Positions 21,594 to 33,458 of a stretch of DNA of 64,000 bases are shown here, in pieces; position 1 is the stretch's first letter, and the number at the start of each line of letters is the position of its first letter. The notes beneath the pieces were generated by a model, which was not told the DNA's origin, did no database searches, and saw only the letters and a program-made list of their open reading frames with translations. The DNA lies in contig CAJINV010000001.1 of NCBI GenBank assembly GCA_905178155.1, forward strand, positions 14,880,142-14,944,141, written 5' to 3'. A program made the translations under genes and the position numbers. Source of the DNA: Amoebophrya sp. A120. Lineage: Eukaryota; Sar; Dinophyceae; Syndiniales; Amoebophryaceae.

Positions 21594-24500
21594 TTACGGA
21601 AACTCCTTTCCTGTCTGATCTTCGGGGGGTTTCGGCTTCTTTGCTTGGCCGGGTCGGGGACTGTGGCCCTCCACGCGGATGGAGTTTGGCGGAGCCGGCA
21701 CCTCGTGTAGATTCAGTGGCTGCAGGTGACCCGTGCCGTCCCGACGCGGTGACTTCGATGGATCCCTGGACTCATGCGGAGATACGTAAGCAGGCGGCTC
21801 CAGACGGATCCACCTTTGATTTTGGATGTCATGCTAAACTTTAGTTTGCACAAAGTTTTATTTCACACTAACTTACTTCGGACGTCGGGAAAGCCAACAA
21901 CGCTGTCGAAAGCAAAACCGATAGAAGTTAGTAAGTACTTGCTCGCAGCATCCAGGTTCACTCTGGGGGAGTTGCTTTGGGAGTGCAAAACCTTCCCTCC
22001 CCGAGGCGCATCGCGTTGCATCATGACCATATCCAGCTGCTGTTCCTGTAGCTCCTCTGCCTCCGCGGCGCTCAAACCAACCTTTTTCTTGTCTTGATTC
22101 TTCGTGCTCGCCGGCTGATGTTGCTGGTCCCCCATAGCGAAGGGGTCATTCAGAGTTATTATCGTGCCCGAAGATTGTCCTGCCGCTTTCAGCGGTTTCC
22201 CGCTGGCCTCCGTCTGCTGCAGCACTTGCCGCGGAGGGCTAAATTCCGACTGCGTGCTGTGCTTGGAATTCTTCCCCGACGGCCCGCCGCCCTCCTTGGA
22301 ACGGACCCGCCGCCCTGGCGGTCGTTCAATGCCGATGAAATGGCTACTTGAGGGTGCGACAGCGCCCACGGTTTTACCGGGCACGCGGACGGTGTTCTGG
22401 TCTCCGACCTTGGCCACCGGGACGAGAAGCCCTTCCGCAAGCGAGTTGGCCAGCGATTGCCGGGCTAGGTGCTGCGCCGCGGCCTGGAGGAAATTGAATT
22501 TGAAAGTAAGTCTGCATACTTACGATCGAAATACACGACAAGATAAAGATTTTGAACGTACAACAAAAAACAAGCGAGGATCACACATCAAACAAAGGTA
22601 CCAGCTCAGCGGCCTCCCGCATCTCGCTGGTCTGGTGCTGCTCCGCTGCTGCAAGATTAACGGCGGCGGCCTGATAAGCACTTTCGCGCTTCGCCCGTTC
22701 CACAGCCTGCTCCTTCAACCCTAGTGGATCCGTCACCGAGGCTTTCGCCATGGTTTTCTCAAAGCTCTTGATCGGCGACACTTTCTCTCCGTACGCTGCC
22801 TGTTCCAGTGCAATATCGCTGGCTCGCTGTCGGTCACTTCGCGGCGATCGCGAATGCGAGTGTCCCCGCCGCTCCACGCCTGAATTTCAAATTTGATGTG
22901 ATTTTGCTCATTTCAAAAGAGACACAGGCGCCATTATCATCGCAAAATTGAGTGATGGAACGTGCACGTCTTGGTCTTCACTCTCTCACAACACTGCTGC
23001 CCGCATGATAAAATCACCGACGTAAGAATAAGAATTCGTCCGTATGAATGTACCTTTCACGTACACCAGCGGCGCTTTCTTTTCGTAAGTCGTGTGCATG
23101 GGGCTGCTACTCTTCCCTGACGGACTTTTAACGTAGGCGCGCAGCGCGTCTAATGTGGTAATCTCGCCTTCCTTCACTTCGCTGCTCGACGTCACGTTGA
23201 GTGGCGGCACTTTCTTACGGTTGAAGCCGTCCATCCGCGTGCGTGCGGGGGACGAGGTTTGTGAAACACTTCCTCCGTGTGACGACCTCATGGCCGCCTC
23301 TTGCTCTCTTTCTGTGACCATGTTGCGCTGCTGGCGGCTGCCGGGCGGCTGCAGTTCGATCTCGAACATCTTCGGGCTCTGCACCACGGGTCCTTCGTGC
23401 ATGTGTGGCGCGAATCGCGGCGGCGACCCCCGGGCGCGCGTGCCTTCGGACTTCCGCGCCTTTTCCCGCGGGGAGATTTTCTGTGTGATCTGGTAGCTCT
23501 CCTCGACAAAGTTCGCGTCGACGACCTTTCCTGTGGAGGAGTACTCCTTCACACCGAGTTTCCCGTGCAATTTCTGCCCTACGCGCGAAGATTCGATCAC
23601 GAACGATTTTCCGTCCGACTTCGGCTTCGGCGAGAATTTGTTCGGTATGGGCGGACCCACCCAGCGACCAGAGGCATCCTTCCGGTGCTGGAAATTATCC
23701 TGGTTAGAATTTCATTTGAAAGGTTCGTCGAAGAGAGCTTCGACTTTTGGTTTTGAATTTCATAATTGAACACCTTCTGCGCATCAATCTTTCTTGTTGT
23801 GCAGCATAGCGAATCGCTAGAAATACCCTCGTCCTGTTCGGGCTCTTAATCGGCGTGCTTCCAATGGCACCCTGGATGACGTCGCCGGGTCCTGCAAAGG
23901 AAACATCTTCTTCCACCGTGCTTGTCGTGGCCTCGCGCGGACTTTCCTTGGCCCACTCCACGTCGGCCTTCCATTCTTCGTAGTCTGCGCGGGCCAGATT
24001 TGGTGACATCTTTCCATACAACAGCTTCGAAAACGCCTTGTGCCTCTTGATGACGGCGCCACTGTTGTGGATAAAATGAATGCAAGGTCTTCAACCAAAA
24101 TTTCGAACAAACCAGGCATACGTCTACAAACACGTTGAAAAACATTTCACTTAGTCGGGCACCAGCATCCGAACAAAAAGATCGAGAGAAAACATCATAC
24201 GGCGAAGTCCTTGGCGACGCGTGGGGCGAGGCGGGGTAGGGATCTCCCTTCAGTGCTTCCGCCTTTTCCTTTGTGTATTCCTCGCCCATGATGCTGTAGT
24301 AGATCTGCAGGAAGATCTTCTCCTTTTCGTTCCAGGCCTCCTGTTGTTGCTGCTGTAACCGCACGATCCGGTCCCGCGCGTCCTGGTACAGCCGGTCCCA
24401 GGTTTTCCAGAATTTGTACTTGTCGTAGCCGATTGACTTCCCCGCGGGGCCGCCCTGGATTACGTCGTCCAAGCCTGCGTCCTTCATGGCGGACGTTTCG

Positions 24501-26310
24501 ACGCCAGCCTTCTTCAAGAGATCCTTCAAATTCACGACCCGGAGACGCAGTTCCTCCAGCGCCACCTGCAGCTGCTGCACCTCCTCCGTCTTCGCAGCGA
24601 GGTCTTTCGATTCCGTCTCCTTCTTCTGTTCCGACTTTGCGATCTTCGCGTCTCGCTGCCGCAGTTGCTCCTCGAGGTCTTTGATCCGCGCGTGCGACTG
24701 CACTGGGTCTGTGATGGCGCTGGGACTGAGGTCACCCTGCGCCGCCGCGCCCGCGCCGCCTCTTTTTCCCGCGCCCCCGGCGGCCGCCGCTTGCTCGGCG
24801 GCAGCGGCCTGTCTTGACGCGTCCGCGGCGGACTTCTTCGCGGCCGCTACCTCTTCTGCCGCGTGCAGTTTCATCGCCGCTTTCTCCTCTTCCGCCCGGT
24901 TTAGCTGTCGTTTCATCTTCTCCAATTCCAACTTCATCTCGTTCATGGTTGGCTCGCCAGCTTTCCCGCCTGCCGCACCACCGGCCTTTCCGCCTGCCTC
25001 CACGGCCGCTTTCATAGACACGTTCTCCTCCTGCGTTTCTTGGAGCTGCCGCTTGAGCATTGCCAGTTCGTCCGCCATCTGCTCGGCTTTCATGGCGGCC
25101 GCCTGTTCCGCCCGCGCGGACTGCGCGCTACTTCTCCCGCGCGCGCCGCCTTCCGCGACCTCGGCCTCGGAGACTTGCAGCTTCTGCTGCGTGTCTTTCA
25201 GGTCTCTTCGCATCTTATCAATCTCCTCCCGCAGATCGTTCGCGACTTCCTTGGCCTGATCCCGCTGGTCCTTTGCCTTCTGCAGCTGCTGCATCAGCTC
25301 TTTGATGTCGGCCTGCTGGCTGGCGAAGTTTTGCTCTTCGTGCTCCGCGTGGAATTGGGCCCTGTTGGAATTATTTCAAAAAAAATGGCTCCAGTACACT
25401 GGAGGAGGCTTTCCTTTCGTGTTCCGAGCAGCTGCAAAGACGCCCGCCCATCTCCATCATGCACTTTTTTATCAGAAAGATCAGAACTTCCAAACGTATT
25501 TTCATTCAGTTTCTGTCCCAACAAAAATGAAAATCAGTACCTCATTTTTTCCTTTTGTTTTGCGCTCGCCTCCTCTTGCAATTGCAGTTGCTCCTGCACT
25601 AGTGCGTTCACAAGCTCCTTGATATCCGGATTCAGGTCCTCCTGACTTTCGTAGTACATCGGCACTTCGCTTGCGTTCGCCACGGGGTCGCCGTCGTATT
25701 TTGTTTTCTTCAACGCCTCTCTTAACGCCATAGTTTCCTTCAGAAACCCTTTCCTTTGCTTGATCTCCACCTCCTCTAAATGCTTCCGCTTCGCCTCGAA
25801 ATCCGCAATAGCCGCCTGCAATTGCGCCCCGTTGTCCGCTAATTTCGCGTCGCACTCTTTTTTCACCTTGTCGGAGAGCATTTTTCCCTGAAAGTACCGG
25901 CTGATCACGTCCAGGATGTATTCGCAGAGGAACTTACTGCACTCGTCGAAGCACTTGCTCAGCTGCATGTCCAGCTCAAACTGAAACCTCCTGCCGAGCA
26001 GGTTGTGAAAATCGTGCTCGGACACCCGCGACATTAGGTCCCGGATTTTCAGTAAATTCTTCTGACTGAGCAGCCGGTAATACTCGTATTCTTCGGATAC
26101 CGGCATCTGCAAGTCCGAGGGGGGCTCGTCCGGGATTTCCATCTGCGTGGGGTACACGAGCTCCAGCGTCGCGTCAAAGTCCCGGAGGTCCCAGGGATCC
26201 CACGGCGTCGCTCGCAAGTGCCCACTGGCATCCTTCTTCTTCGGGATGACCTGGATCTGCGTGGGCGGCGCTGGCCCAGAGGAGCTATGGTCCTTAGCCA
26301 CGGATGGCAT
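21594..26310 (-). CDS. Large coiled-coil protein
   Basis: Seven exons (26310-25541, 25361-24201, 24061-23827, 23699-23054, 22879-22602, 22483-21939, 21813-21594), 1,284 residues, all introns GT-AG. The start is the ATG at 26310 (MPSVAKDHSSSG); the upstream in-frame codon at 26325 is GTG. Residues 1-110 are a folded-looking N-terminus (PWDPWDLRDFDATLELVYP). Residues about 110-600 are dominated by heptad coiled coil (KAKDQRDQAKEVANDLREEI). A Gln-rich section (RLQQQQQEAWNEKEKIF) and IYYSIMGEEY follow. Later exons are basic and Ser/Pro-rich with AAAQHLARQSLANSLAEG. The C-terminus is Pro-rich. No named family is recognised; it resembles cytoskeletal or centrosomal scaffold proteins of protists. 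A retrotransposon sits 18 bp upstream of the ATG, yet the frame is intact. Confidence 0.88.
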
Positions 26311-26328
26311 TGTTTCGGCGTCCACTCA

Positions 26329-26333
26329 CTTAC
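26329..26333. repeat. Target-site duplication, left copy (CTTAC)
   Basis: CTTAC directly precedes the TG of the 5' LTR and is repeated at 32532-32536 directly after the CA of the 3' LTR. Confidence 0.9.
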
Positions 26334-26562
26334 TGTCAGTACGCTCGATGTTCCACCCGATCCAGATCCTCGCGTCTTTGTGTCTCGTCTTCATAAGCTC
26401 GTCGTGAGCAAGATCACGACTTGAACCCTTTGAACACTTTGGTACGACTTTACAGACTCGAGGCAGTGAACTCAGTCACTGGACCGATTTGAGAACTTTC
26501 AGAACCTTCAACCTTGACGTGGTTCCTCTCTCCTTTCGTTCTCACGTGTTCAGGCTCTAACA
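26334..26562 (+). repeat. 5' LTR
   Basis: 229 bp, begins TGTCAGTACGC and ends GGCTCTAACA, the usual TG...CA ends. It differs from the 3' LTR at only two sites (CGAGG against CTAGG, and TCACTGG against TCATTGG). Confidence 0.95.
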
Positions 26563-26711
26563 TTCTGCCTAGAGCTTGACGCAGAAACATTTTTTTTTTC
26601 CCTTCTTTTCCATTTTGCGTTGGTGATTGGCCGCGGGCAATCCTCAAGACAAACAACTACCACGTCCCGACCACCCACAGAGCGGGACTTCAACAGCACA
26701 AATTTGACAAC

Positions 26712-27861
26712 ATGGCGAATTCGGGCGCGAAGGTCGAGCTCGTGCCGATCCACAAGAAGGCCGAGTGGGAGACTTTTGAATGGCGTTTGCGCAGCAACAT
26801 CATCAACGTCGTCAAGGTCCCCGCCCAATGGGCTGCCTTTATGGCAGACGACAACTTGGTGGATTTTCAGCCCGCTTTGACCGCCCGCCAACAAGCCAGG
26901 CTGGGACAATTTGGAGTCCGCTTTTACCGCCGCAATCCAGGGTGACGCGCTTCTCTTGGTCCAGGGTGCCCAACGAACTGGCGCTCTGCAAGTTTTCCGC
27001 TTTTTGAAGCGTCAGTGGGGCCAGGAGAACAACCAGATCGACCAAGCTGCTATGTTCGCGAAGTTCACCACGGAAAAATTTACTTTGGGCGGTAAGGACA
27101 CCCCGGACTTCACGTTGTGGATTTGGGACAAGTACAGTTTGGCTTTGAAAATTCCCAACTACATCCCGGTCGGTGCCCAGCTGGAACACCACATGCGCCA
27201 CATCTTGCGACACCTTTTGGACCCGGACTGCATGGGCAAGATCATGTCCGAACTGCGTGCCACCCCGGACGCCCAGTTGCACTGGGAGAATGTCGGAATT
27301 CCCCGCGTGTTGGACTTTATCTCCTCCGGACAGGCATCCCAAGAGAAGGAGGTCCAGGCCCGTGTCAACATGGCCTTGGGGAACAACAACAACAACAACA
27401 ATGCCTACGACGGCAACCACAACAACATTTTCCCGGGGATGGACAATCAGCAGGCTTTTGGCACGTTGTGCCAGGGTCAGCAGGTGATGATGAGCATGAT
27501 GGCGCAGAGTATCCAGATGCAAAACCAAATGCAGAACATGAATAACGGTGGTGCCAACGCTTCCGCGTTTTTCGGTGGTCATCAGCTGTTTAGCGCCGCG
27601 GATGGCAAGCCCATCAAGCCCGGAAACATGTGGTGTGCCAACTGCCGCGCCAACACCAACCACGACACCAGCCACTGCTTTCACAAGAAAAAGAACCCCC
27701 AGAACAACAACCACCAGAACAACCACCAGGGTGGTGGTGGCGGCAAGGGCGGTGGCAAAGGTGGTGGTAAGAAGGGCGGTGGTAACGGCAAGGGCAACAA
27801 TAAGGGCGTGCAGAAGGCCGGCGGCAAGCACGGCAAGAAAGGTGGTGTGAAGAAGCGCTGA
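26712..27861 (+). CDS. Gag polyprotein of copia element (with one frame change)
   Basis: Gag forms the particle and packages the element RNA. The first 65 codons (MANSGAKVELVPIHKKAEW) are in one frame. From about 26905 the frame moves by +1 at CAATTTGGAG and continues ESAFTAAIQGDALLLVQG to the stop at 27861. The change lies in a TTT run, so it may be a base insertion, a read error or a programmed shift. The middle matches Gag_pre-type helical capsid sequence (FTLWIWDKYSLALKIPNY). Near the end is a zinc knuckle (CANCRANTNHDTSHC) and a Gly/Lys/Asn-rich RNA-binding tail (GGGGKGGGKGGGKKGGG). Confidence 0.85.
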
Positions 27862-30800
27862 TCACCATCTTGCTTTTACCACGACCCGGATTGCCATCGA
27901 TGTTTCGATGCTGATGAAGCAGAGTCGATTGTTGATTTGAATCAAATGGATGTTTTGAATTTGTATGACGACAAGTTTGCTGTTGAAAACGAGAAGCACG
28001 ATTCGAGCTTGTTTGCAAGTTCATCGTGCACGAACAAGAACGACCAAGAATCATCTTTCGATGATGACGAGAACTACTACTTCTTTGCGAATAATGAAGT
28101 AGTTCCGAACGACGACACAAAGACACGATGTGAAATTGATCACAAGATGCCAACTTTCGACGTGAAAATCAATTCTACAATCTTTTCAGAAATTTTCGCG
28201 CAGGGGCCAGATCTTGAAAAGAAGCCGCGATTAGCGCGCGACGTTTTGGACTCAGGCACGACGCACGTTGTGTCTGCAGTCGCGTCCGATTTTGTCTCCT
28301 TTAGGGCCAACCCGGTTAGGATAAACGGAGTTGGTGGAGAGGTAAAAGCGAAAGACCCGCCTCGTGTAGGTCGGCTACGTTCCAATGCCTTTGGCTACAA
28401 TGTTGGAATTTTTCACAAAGCGCTTCCAGTGCGTAGGTTGCTGCCGACGACTGACCTCAACAGCCAAGGTTGGGCAGTCCATCTAGATGAGCCAGGGAAG
28501 CCATCTACGATTTCTTCGAGGTTTTCAAAGGTCGTTTTTCCGATACAAAATTCCCCACCCGAACTGCCCTGGATTCCAGATGGGATACTTTTTGGAGGCA
28601 AAGGGGAACAGGTTAAGTATCGCGAACTCGCTGAGAGTCTTTCTTGGGATGAATTAAATCAGGCATCAGGGTCTGTCAGCAGTTCGCTAGTGCGATCGAC
28701 AAACTGCTTTTCCGACAGTACAAAAATGCGCCGCGTTGACAACGATTCAGATTTAGAGTGCGTCTTGGCCGACCGCGTAGAGGATTTTGAGCATTTATGC
28801 TACCTGTCCAAGCTTGACCGGCATCGTCGCCGTGGGCACATTTGGGTGCCAGGGGAAGATATCTTCTGCCCGGAATGCGCTCTCGCAAAGGGTCGCAGGA
28901 AGGGTTGTAGAAAAGAACGACCACAGAAGTATATCGATCCAGCCCCTTTGAAGCAACTTGATGCGGACTTTTGGGGGCCAGTTAAGCCCGTCAGTGTTGC
29001 CGGGAATGCATGGCTTTTGGTTTTCATTTGCCCCAATGTTGGCCGTGTTTTCGAATTCCCTCTGGTTCACAAAAATCAAGCCTACGCAGTCGCAAAGGAT
29101 CTCATTTTGAAGCTGCGAGCTTCAGAGAGTGTCGCAACTAACGAAAAAGTTGCTTGGTACATTCGCAGTGACAATGATCCCGCATTCAGGGCACAGAAGT
29201 GGGAATCAACTCTCCAAGACCTCGCCGTTTTCTGGGAGCACTCTGTCCCATACACACCACAGCAAAATGGTGTGTGCGAGCGCTTTATGGGTACACTGGG
29301 TCCCGGTCTAAGGGCTATTTTGGTAGGTGTTGACTTAAGGCTTTGGGACTATGCCGCGAGTTATTTTGTTTACACCTGGAACAGGATTCAAAGAAAAACC
29401 TACAAGCGAGCACCTCAGTACAATGGAATGTCCCCCATTGAGGCTTGCGCAGCAAGAAAGTCACTGAAAGCTGACCGAAAAGTTTCTCGCTTAGAACCTC
29501 AAGAGCCCGACGAGATGAAAACGACATCTGATTTTGACTCCAAGATGCGCCGCTTCGGCTGTTTGGCGTATTTCTTGAAGCAACCAGTAGAAGAGGTCAA
29601 GAAACTTGTAGCGAAGTACGTGAAAGGAGTCTTTCTGGGATACTGTGAAAACTCATCATGCTACCTGGTAGGCAGTTACGTCGCAGACGATAGATACACA
29701 AAGAAAGGAGACACCAGGTGGGCAGTGTACGAAACTCGCAATGTGAAATTTGTGGAGTCAGTTTTGATAGACAATATCGACTCGCTACGCCCAGGGTACT
29801 CCGGTGGTGTTGTCGTTTCAGACGACCAGATCTTGCGGGCGATCAGTGGTCCGAAGGATACAAGCCAGGTGGTCAATTCTGCGCAGGATAGTGCTCCTGT
29901 GCCTTCCCATCTGGGTGGTTCTATTGCTTCAGGATCTGGGGGGGGTGTCAAAGCTCCTCTACCACTTTTGGATGTCGAAAACAAAAGTTCTTCGCAAAAG
30001 AACATTTCCGACGCCGTTGACTCTCCTGTTGATCTTTTGCCCGAGCTACCTGTTGATGTAGATATGAAAAATGCCAGTGAGGACAGTTTGCATGATGACC
30101 CTGCTCCCGCCCCTGCCCCGCCCGAACCTGCTAAAGAGCACCTTCCCGACGTCGTGTACGGTCGGAACAAGAAGCAGGAGCCAGTGCAGTGGCGAAAACG
30201 GGGACGACCAAAGGGGTCGAAGGACAACAAACAGCGTGTCCGCCACACAAAAGCCCAAATCGCAGCAGATGAAGAAGGCGAAGCATTTTTCTCCGAGATG
30301 GCTGATAGCATCGAGGATTGCTTCTTTGCCCAGTCTCTGTATCATGATTTTGATGAAGGCGAAATCGTTTCCGATGTCTTTGTGCAATTTGCCCAAAAGG
30401 CTGTTTTGAATTCGCCCGAAGGACCCCACTGGCTGGAAGCTGCAAACCAAGAAAATTGCAAGCTGAAGGCTTTTGAAACGTGGAGGAAACCAACCGACGA
30501 AGAGATGGAGCGCGCCAAGAAAACGGGCGCTATTCCGATTGCCCTTGTATTTTCCAAAAAGAGGTGTGGAAAATACAAGTGCCGAGCTGTGGTTCTCGGA
30601 AATTTGTATAAGCCTGGCTCCGATCTCGAAGCTTATGCGCCCGTAATCAGCTTTGGAGCCTCGCGCTACCTGCTGACCGAAGCCGCTTCCAACGGTGATG
30701 CCATTTGCCTTTTTGACATTGACAACGCATTTGTCCAGTCTTTGATCGATTCGGAAATTTTTGTCCGACTTCCGCCCCTATGGCGTGCAGAAAACGATGA

Positions 30801-32110
30801 TGGGATAAGGAAATTAGTGCGCGCTTTGTATGGTCTGCCACAGTCCCCGAGGCTGTGGGCGAAGCACTATGAAAAGAAACTCATCGAACTTGGCTGGGAA
30901 CAATCATCCGAGAAAGGTCTTTGGCGGAAGCTTTCAGGTGTTTTTGAAGGAAAATTTTTGAAGTTGGGCGTTTATGTAGATGACAACACCGCTACCGGCC
31001 CCGACCAGGATGAGCTTAGGCATGAAGTAGATATAGTTTTGAAGGCGTTTCCGGGCAAAATCATCGAGCCCGAGGTGCGTAAGAATGGCGATCTTTTCTA
31101 TGATCAGCTTGGTGCGGATGTCCTTTACAACCGAAAGCGCAGGACTTTGAAAGTTTGCATGAGAAGCTACATCGAGAAGAAACTTGCGCCCAAGTTTAAC
31201 ATGGTGGGTTGCAAGAAGGTGGACAGCCCGTGTTTTGTAGAATCCGACTTGCATGATGAAACTTCCCCGGAATGCAAATTTCCTTTGCGGGAGTGTGTTG
31301 GTGCTTTACAGTGGTGCGTGACCATTTGCAGAGCTGACGTGGCCCAGCCCGTCAACTGCATTGCCAAAGTCGCGTCTAAGCCATGCACTAAGAAGGTTGC
31401 CCAGTGCGTGAAGAAAGTGCTTCGGTATTTGATCCACACTCCTGACGTTGGTCTGGAGTATTCCCCAGAGAACGAGAAAAAGTTTCAGGAGATTTCTGGG
31501 TCTTTGCTTGAAAAGGGTAAAAAGATTAAAGATTGGAACCTTTTCACTGACGCAAGTTTTGCCTCTTGCTTTGTCACTTTGAAATCCACTTCAGGCGCTA
31601 TTTTGTATTACAAAGGAGTTCCGATCATGTGGAAAACAGCACGACAAACAGTGCGCGCCGACTCAACTTTTGCTGCTGAGTTCGTCGCTGGTTCTGATGG
31701 ATTGATCATGTCAGAGACTTGCACTTTCAAGGGCTTCTTCGAAAACCGCGAGCCGGAAGAAGACCTTTGGATCGACAACCAGACCGCCACCAAGGTCGCG
31801 AAGACGCCAGGCGACGCACAGCGCCCACGCAGCCGCCACGTTGCTCTTCGCTACCACAAAGTTGCCGATGAATCAATGTGATCGCATTAACTACTGTCCC
31901 ACTGAGCACATGAAGGCTGACTGTCTCACAAAGAACAGTCTTCCGCGCGAAGTTAGAGACCATGTCTTTCACCACAATCCCAACATGGTCAACAAGAGAA
32001 AACTTTTGAAACAGGCAAAGCAGGAAGAAGCAGAGGAAGCAGACTGCTGCTTCGCTCTTGTTGGCGTTCCCGTTCTTCTTTTCGATGCTGAAGAACTTTG
32101 GGAAATGTAG
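27862..32110 (+). CDS. Pol polyprotein of copia element (protease, integrase, RT, RNase H)
   Basis: The frame continues directly from gag after one TGA and is open for 75 bases before its first ATG at 27937. It begins CFYHDPDCHRCF, so readthrough of the stop is possible. Domains in order: aspartic protease (VLDSGTTHVV); integrase zinc region and catalytic core (LDADFWGP, YIRSDNDPAF, PQQNGVCERFMGTL); reverse transcriptase (FDIDNAFVQ and the YVDDN catalytic motif); and RNase H (LFTDASFASC, DSTFAAEF, LWIDNQTATKVA). The main frame stops at 31881 after RYHKVADE. The expected C-terminal part (RINYCPTEHMKADCLTKN) lies in another frame, 31880-32110. So this copy carries a one-base frame change at the end of RNase H. 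Confidence 0.92.
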
Positions 32111-32291
32111 ACGCTTTTCGAGGATTTTTGAAACCTCTTGAGCTTTTCTATGCCGTAGCCCTGGTCGCATCCTGTCTTTGGGGATAATTTGTGATCTATC
32201 CTGATCCCGACCTATTTAAGGTCCGGGGGGGGTAGTGATTTTTGCTTGTTTAAGCTTTTGCGACTTGAAATTTTGAAAACGGCTTGCTCTT

Positions 32292-32302
32292 GGGGGGGGG
32301 AA
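32292..32302 (+). promoter_or_regulatory. Polypurine tract
   Basis: GGGGGGGGGAA immediately upstream of the 3' LTR, the position where plus-strand DNA synthesis of LTR elements is primed. Confidence 0.8.
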
Positions 32303-32531
32303 TGTCAGTACGCTCGATGTTCCACCCGATCCAGATCCTCGCGTCTTTGTGTCTCGTCTTCATAAGCTCGTCGTGAGCAAGATCACGACTTGAACCCTTT
32401 GAACACTTTGGTACGACTTTACAGACTCTAGGCAGTGAACTCAGTCATTGGACCGATTTGAGAACTTTCAGAACCTTCAACCTTGACGTGGTTCCTCTCT
32501 CCTTTCGTTCTCACGTGTTCAGGCTCTAACA
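32303..32531 (+). repeat. 3' LTR
   Basis: 229 bp, same ends as the 5' LTR and two substitutions from it. Followed by the second CTTAC target duplication (32532-32536). Confidence 0.95.
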
Positions 32532-32536
32532 CTTAC

Positions 32537-33458
32537 GCTTACAGCTCTTGATGTGGGTCTACGTGTTCTTTCCGGCGGCGGCTCGACTTAGCGCCAGGCG
32601 ATTGACGGTTCGGACAACGTCATGCTCATGCCAAATGTTGAGAGAAGATTTTCATTCATTTGATTTCTTGTGCTAATTGTTAATTCGATTTCGAATTCCT
32701 TTTCCTCCGGTCTGCTAGGAAAATAGGCACGAAAACGCGAAACAGAAGAACCAGCAGACCGCTCATGCTCGACGTGCTCCAGAAATTCAAGTCTCACTCA
32801 GTAGACAAGCGCCTTCGAGACAGGACAACGATCATGATGAGACGAAGGCGACCAGATCAGAGCAGTGCCGTTGTAGCACCGCCAGCGCATCCAGAGCGGG
32901 AGGGGCAATCACGATGAGAACGAGAAGCGCTCTTTTGAGTTACTTATTTTGACGAAGTAATATATCAATATCCAACTTGTATGCTACAGGTCAACAAGTA
33001 GTCACCATTCATGCCACGACGAAGACGAAATTTTAGCCACGCATATCAGGCTGATGCCTTCATGGCTGTGAGTGCACCTCCTTTCCGTAATCTATCTGAC
33101 AATAACTGGATGATTATGATTCATTTGTCGCTATGAAGATTTCTTTTGATACACCCTGATTTTTGCTGTAACTAGAAGAACGAGAGCGAATCGTCTCGTA
33201 GAGAGACTTAAACGAAAAAGCAAATCAAAACGAATTTATGAAAAAGAAAACAACCTACCTGGAGTTTTGTTCGCACTTAGAAGATGGATCGATGCTGGTA
33301 AAAACATTGACAGAAAAAGAGCTTGTCCTGCTCCCTCTTGTTTGAATAATGAAAGACTAAAAAGAAACACTGGCTCGAGTACATCAAGCATCCATCGGAA
33401 AGCTACACAGACCGTACTCCTTTCAACAAAGAAACGCGATCTCAGAACGAAACATGAT
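32537..33458. other. Intergenic, no gene seen
   Basis: Before the retrotransposon inserted, this was the upstream region of the coiled-coil gene that now starts at 26310, and the downstream region of the short TPR gene. Only short frames are present. Confidence 0.5.

Larger units (their letters stand above)
26334..32531 (+). mobile_element. Ty1/copia LTR retrotransposon
   Basis: A complete 6.2-kb element, flanked by 5-bp target duplications (CTTAC), with 229-bp LTRs. Internal order is Gag, aspartic protease, integrase, reverse transcriptase, RNase H, the Ty1/copia order. It lies on the plus strand, opposite to the surrounding genes. The LTRs differ at two positions, so insertion was recent. 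Coding capacity is broken or recoded at three places: a frame change in gag near 26905, an in-frame TGA between gag and pol, and a frame change in RNase H near 31875. A 11-base purine tract (GGGGGGGGGAA, 32292-32302) directly precedes the 3' LTR. The bases after the 5' LTR (TTCTGCCTAGAGCTTGACG) are the primer-binding position; the matching tRNA was not identified. Confidence 0.97.
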
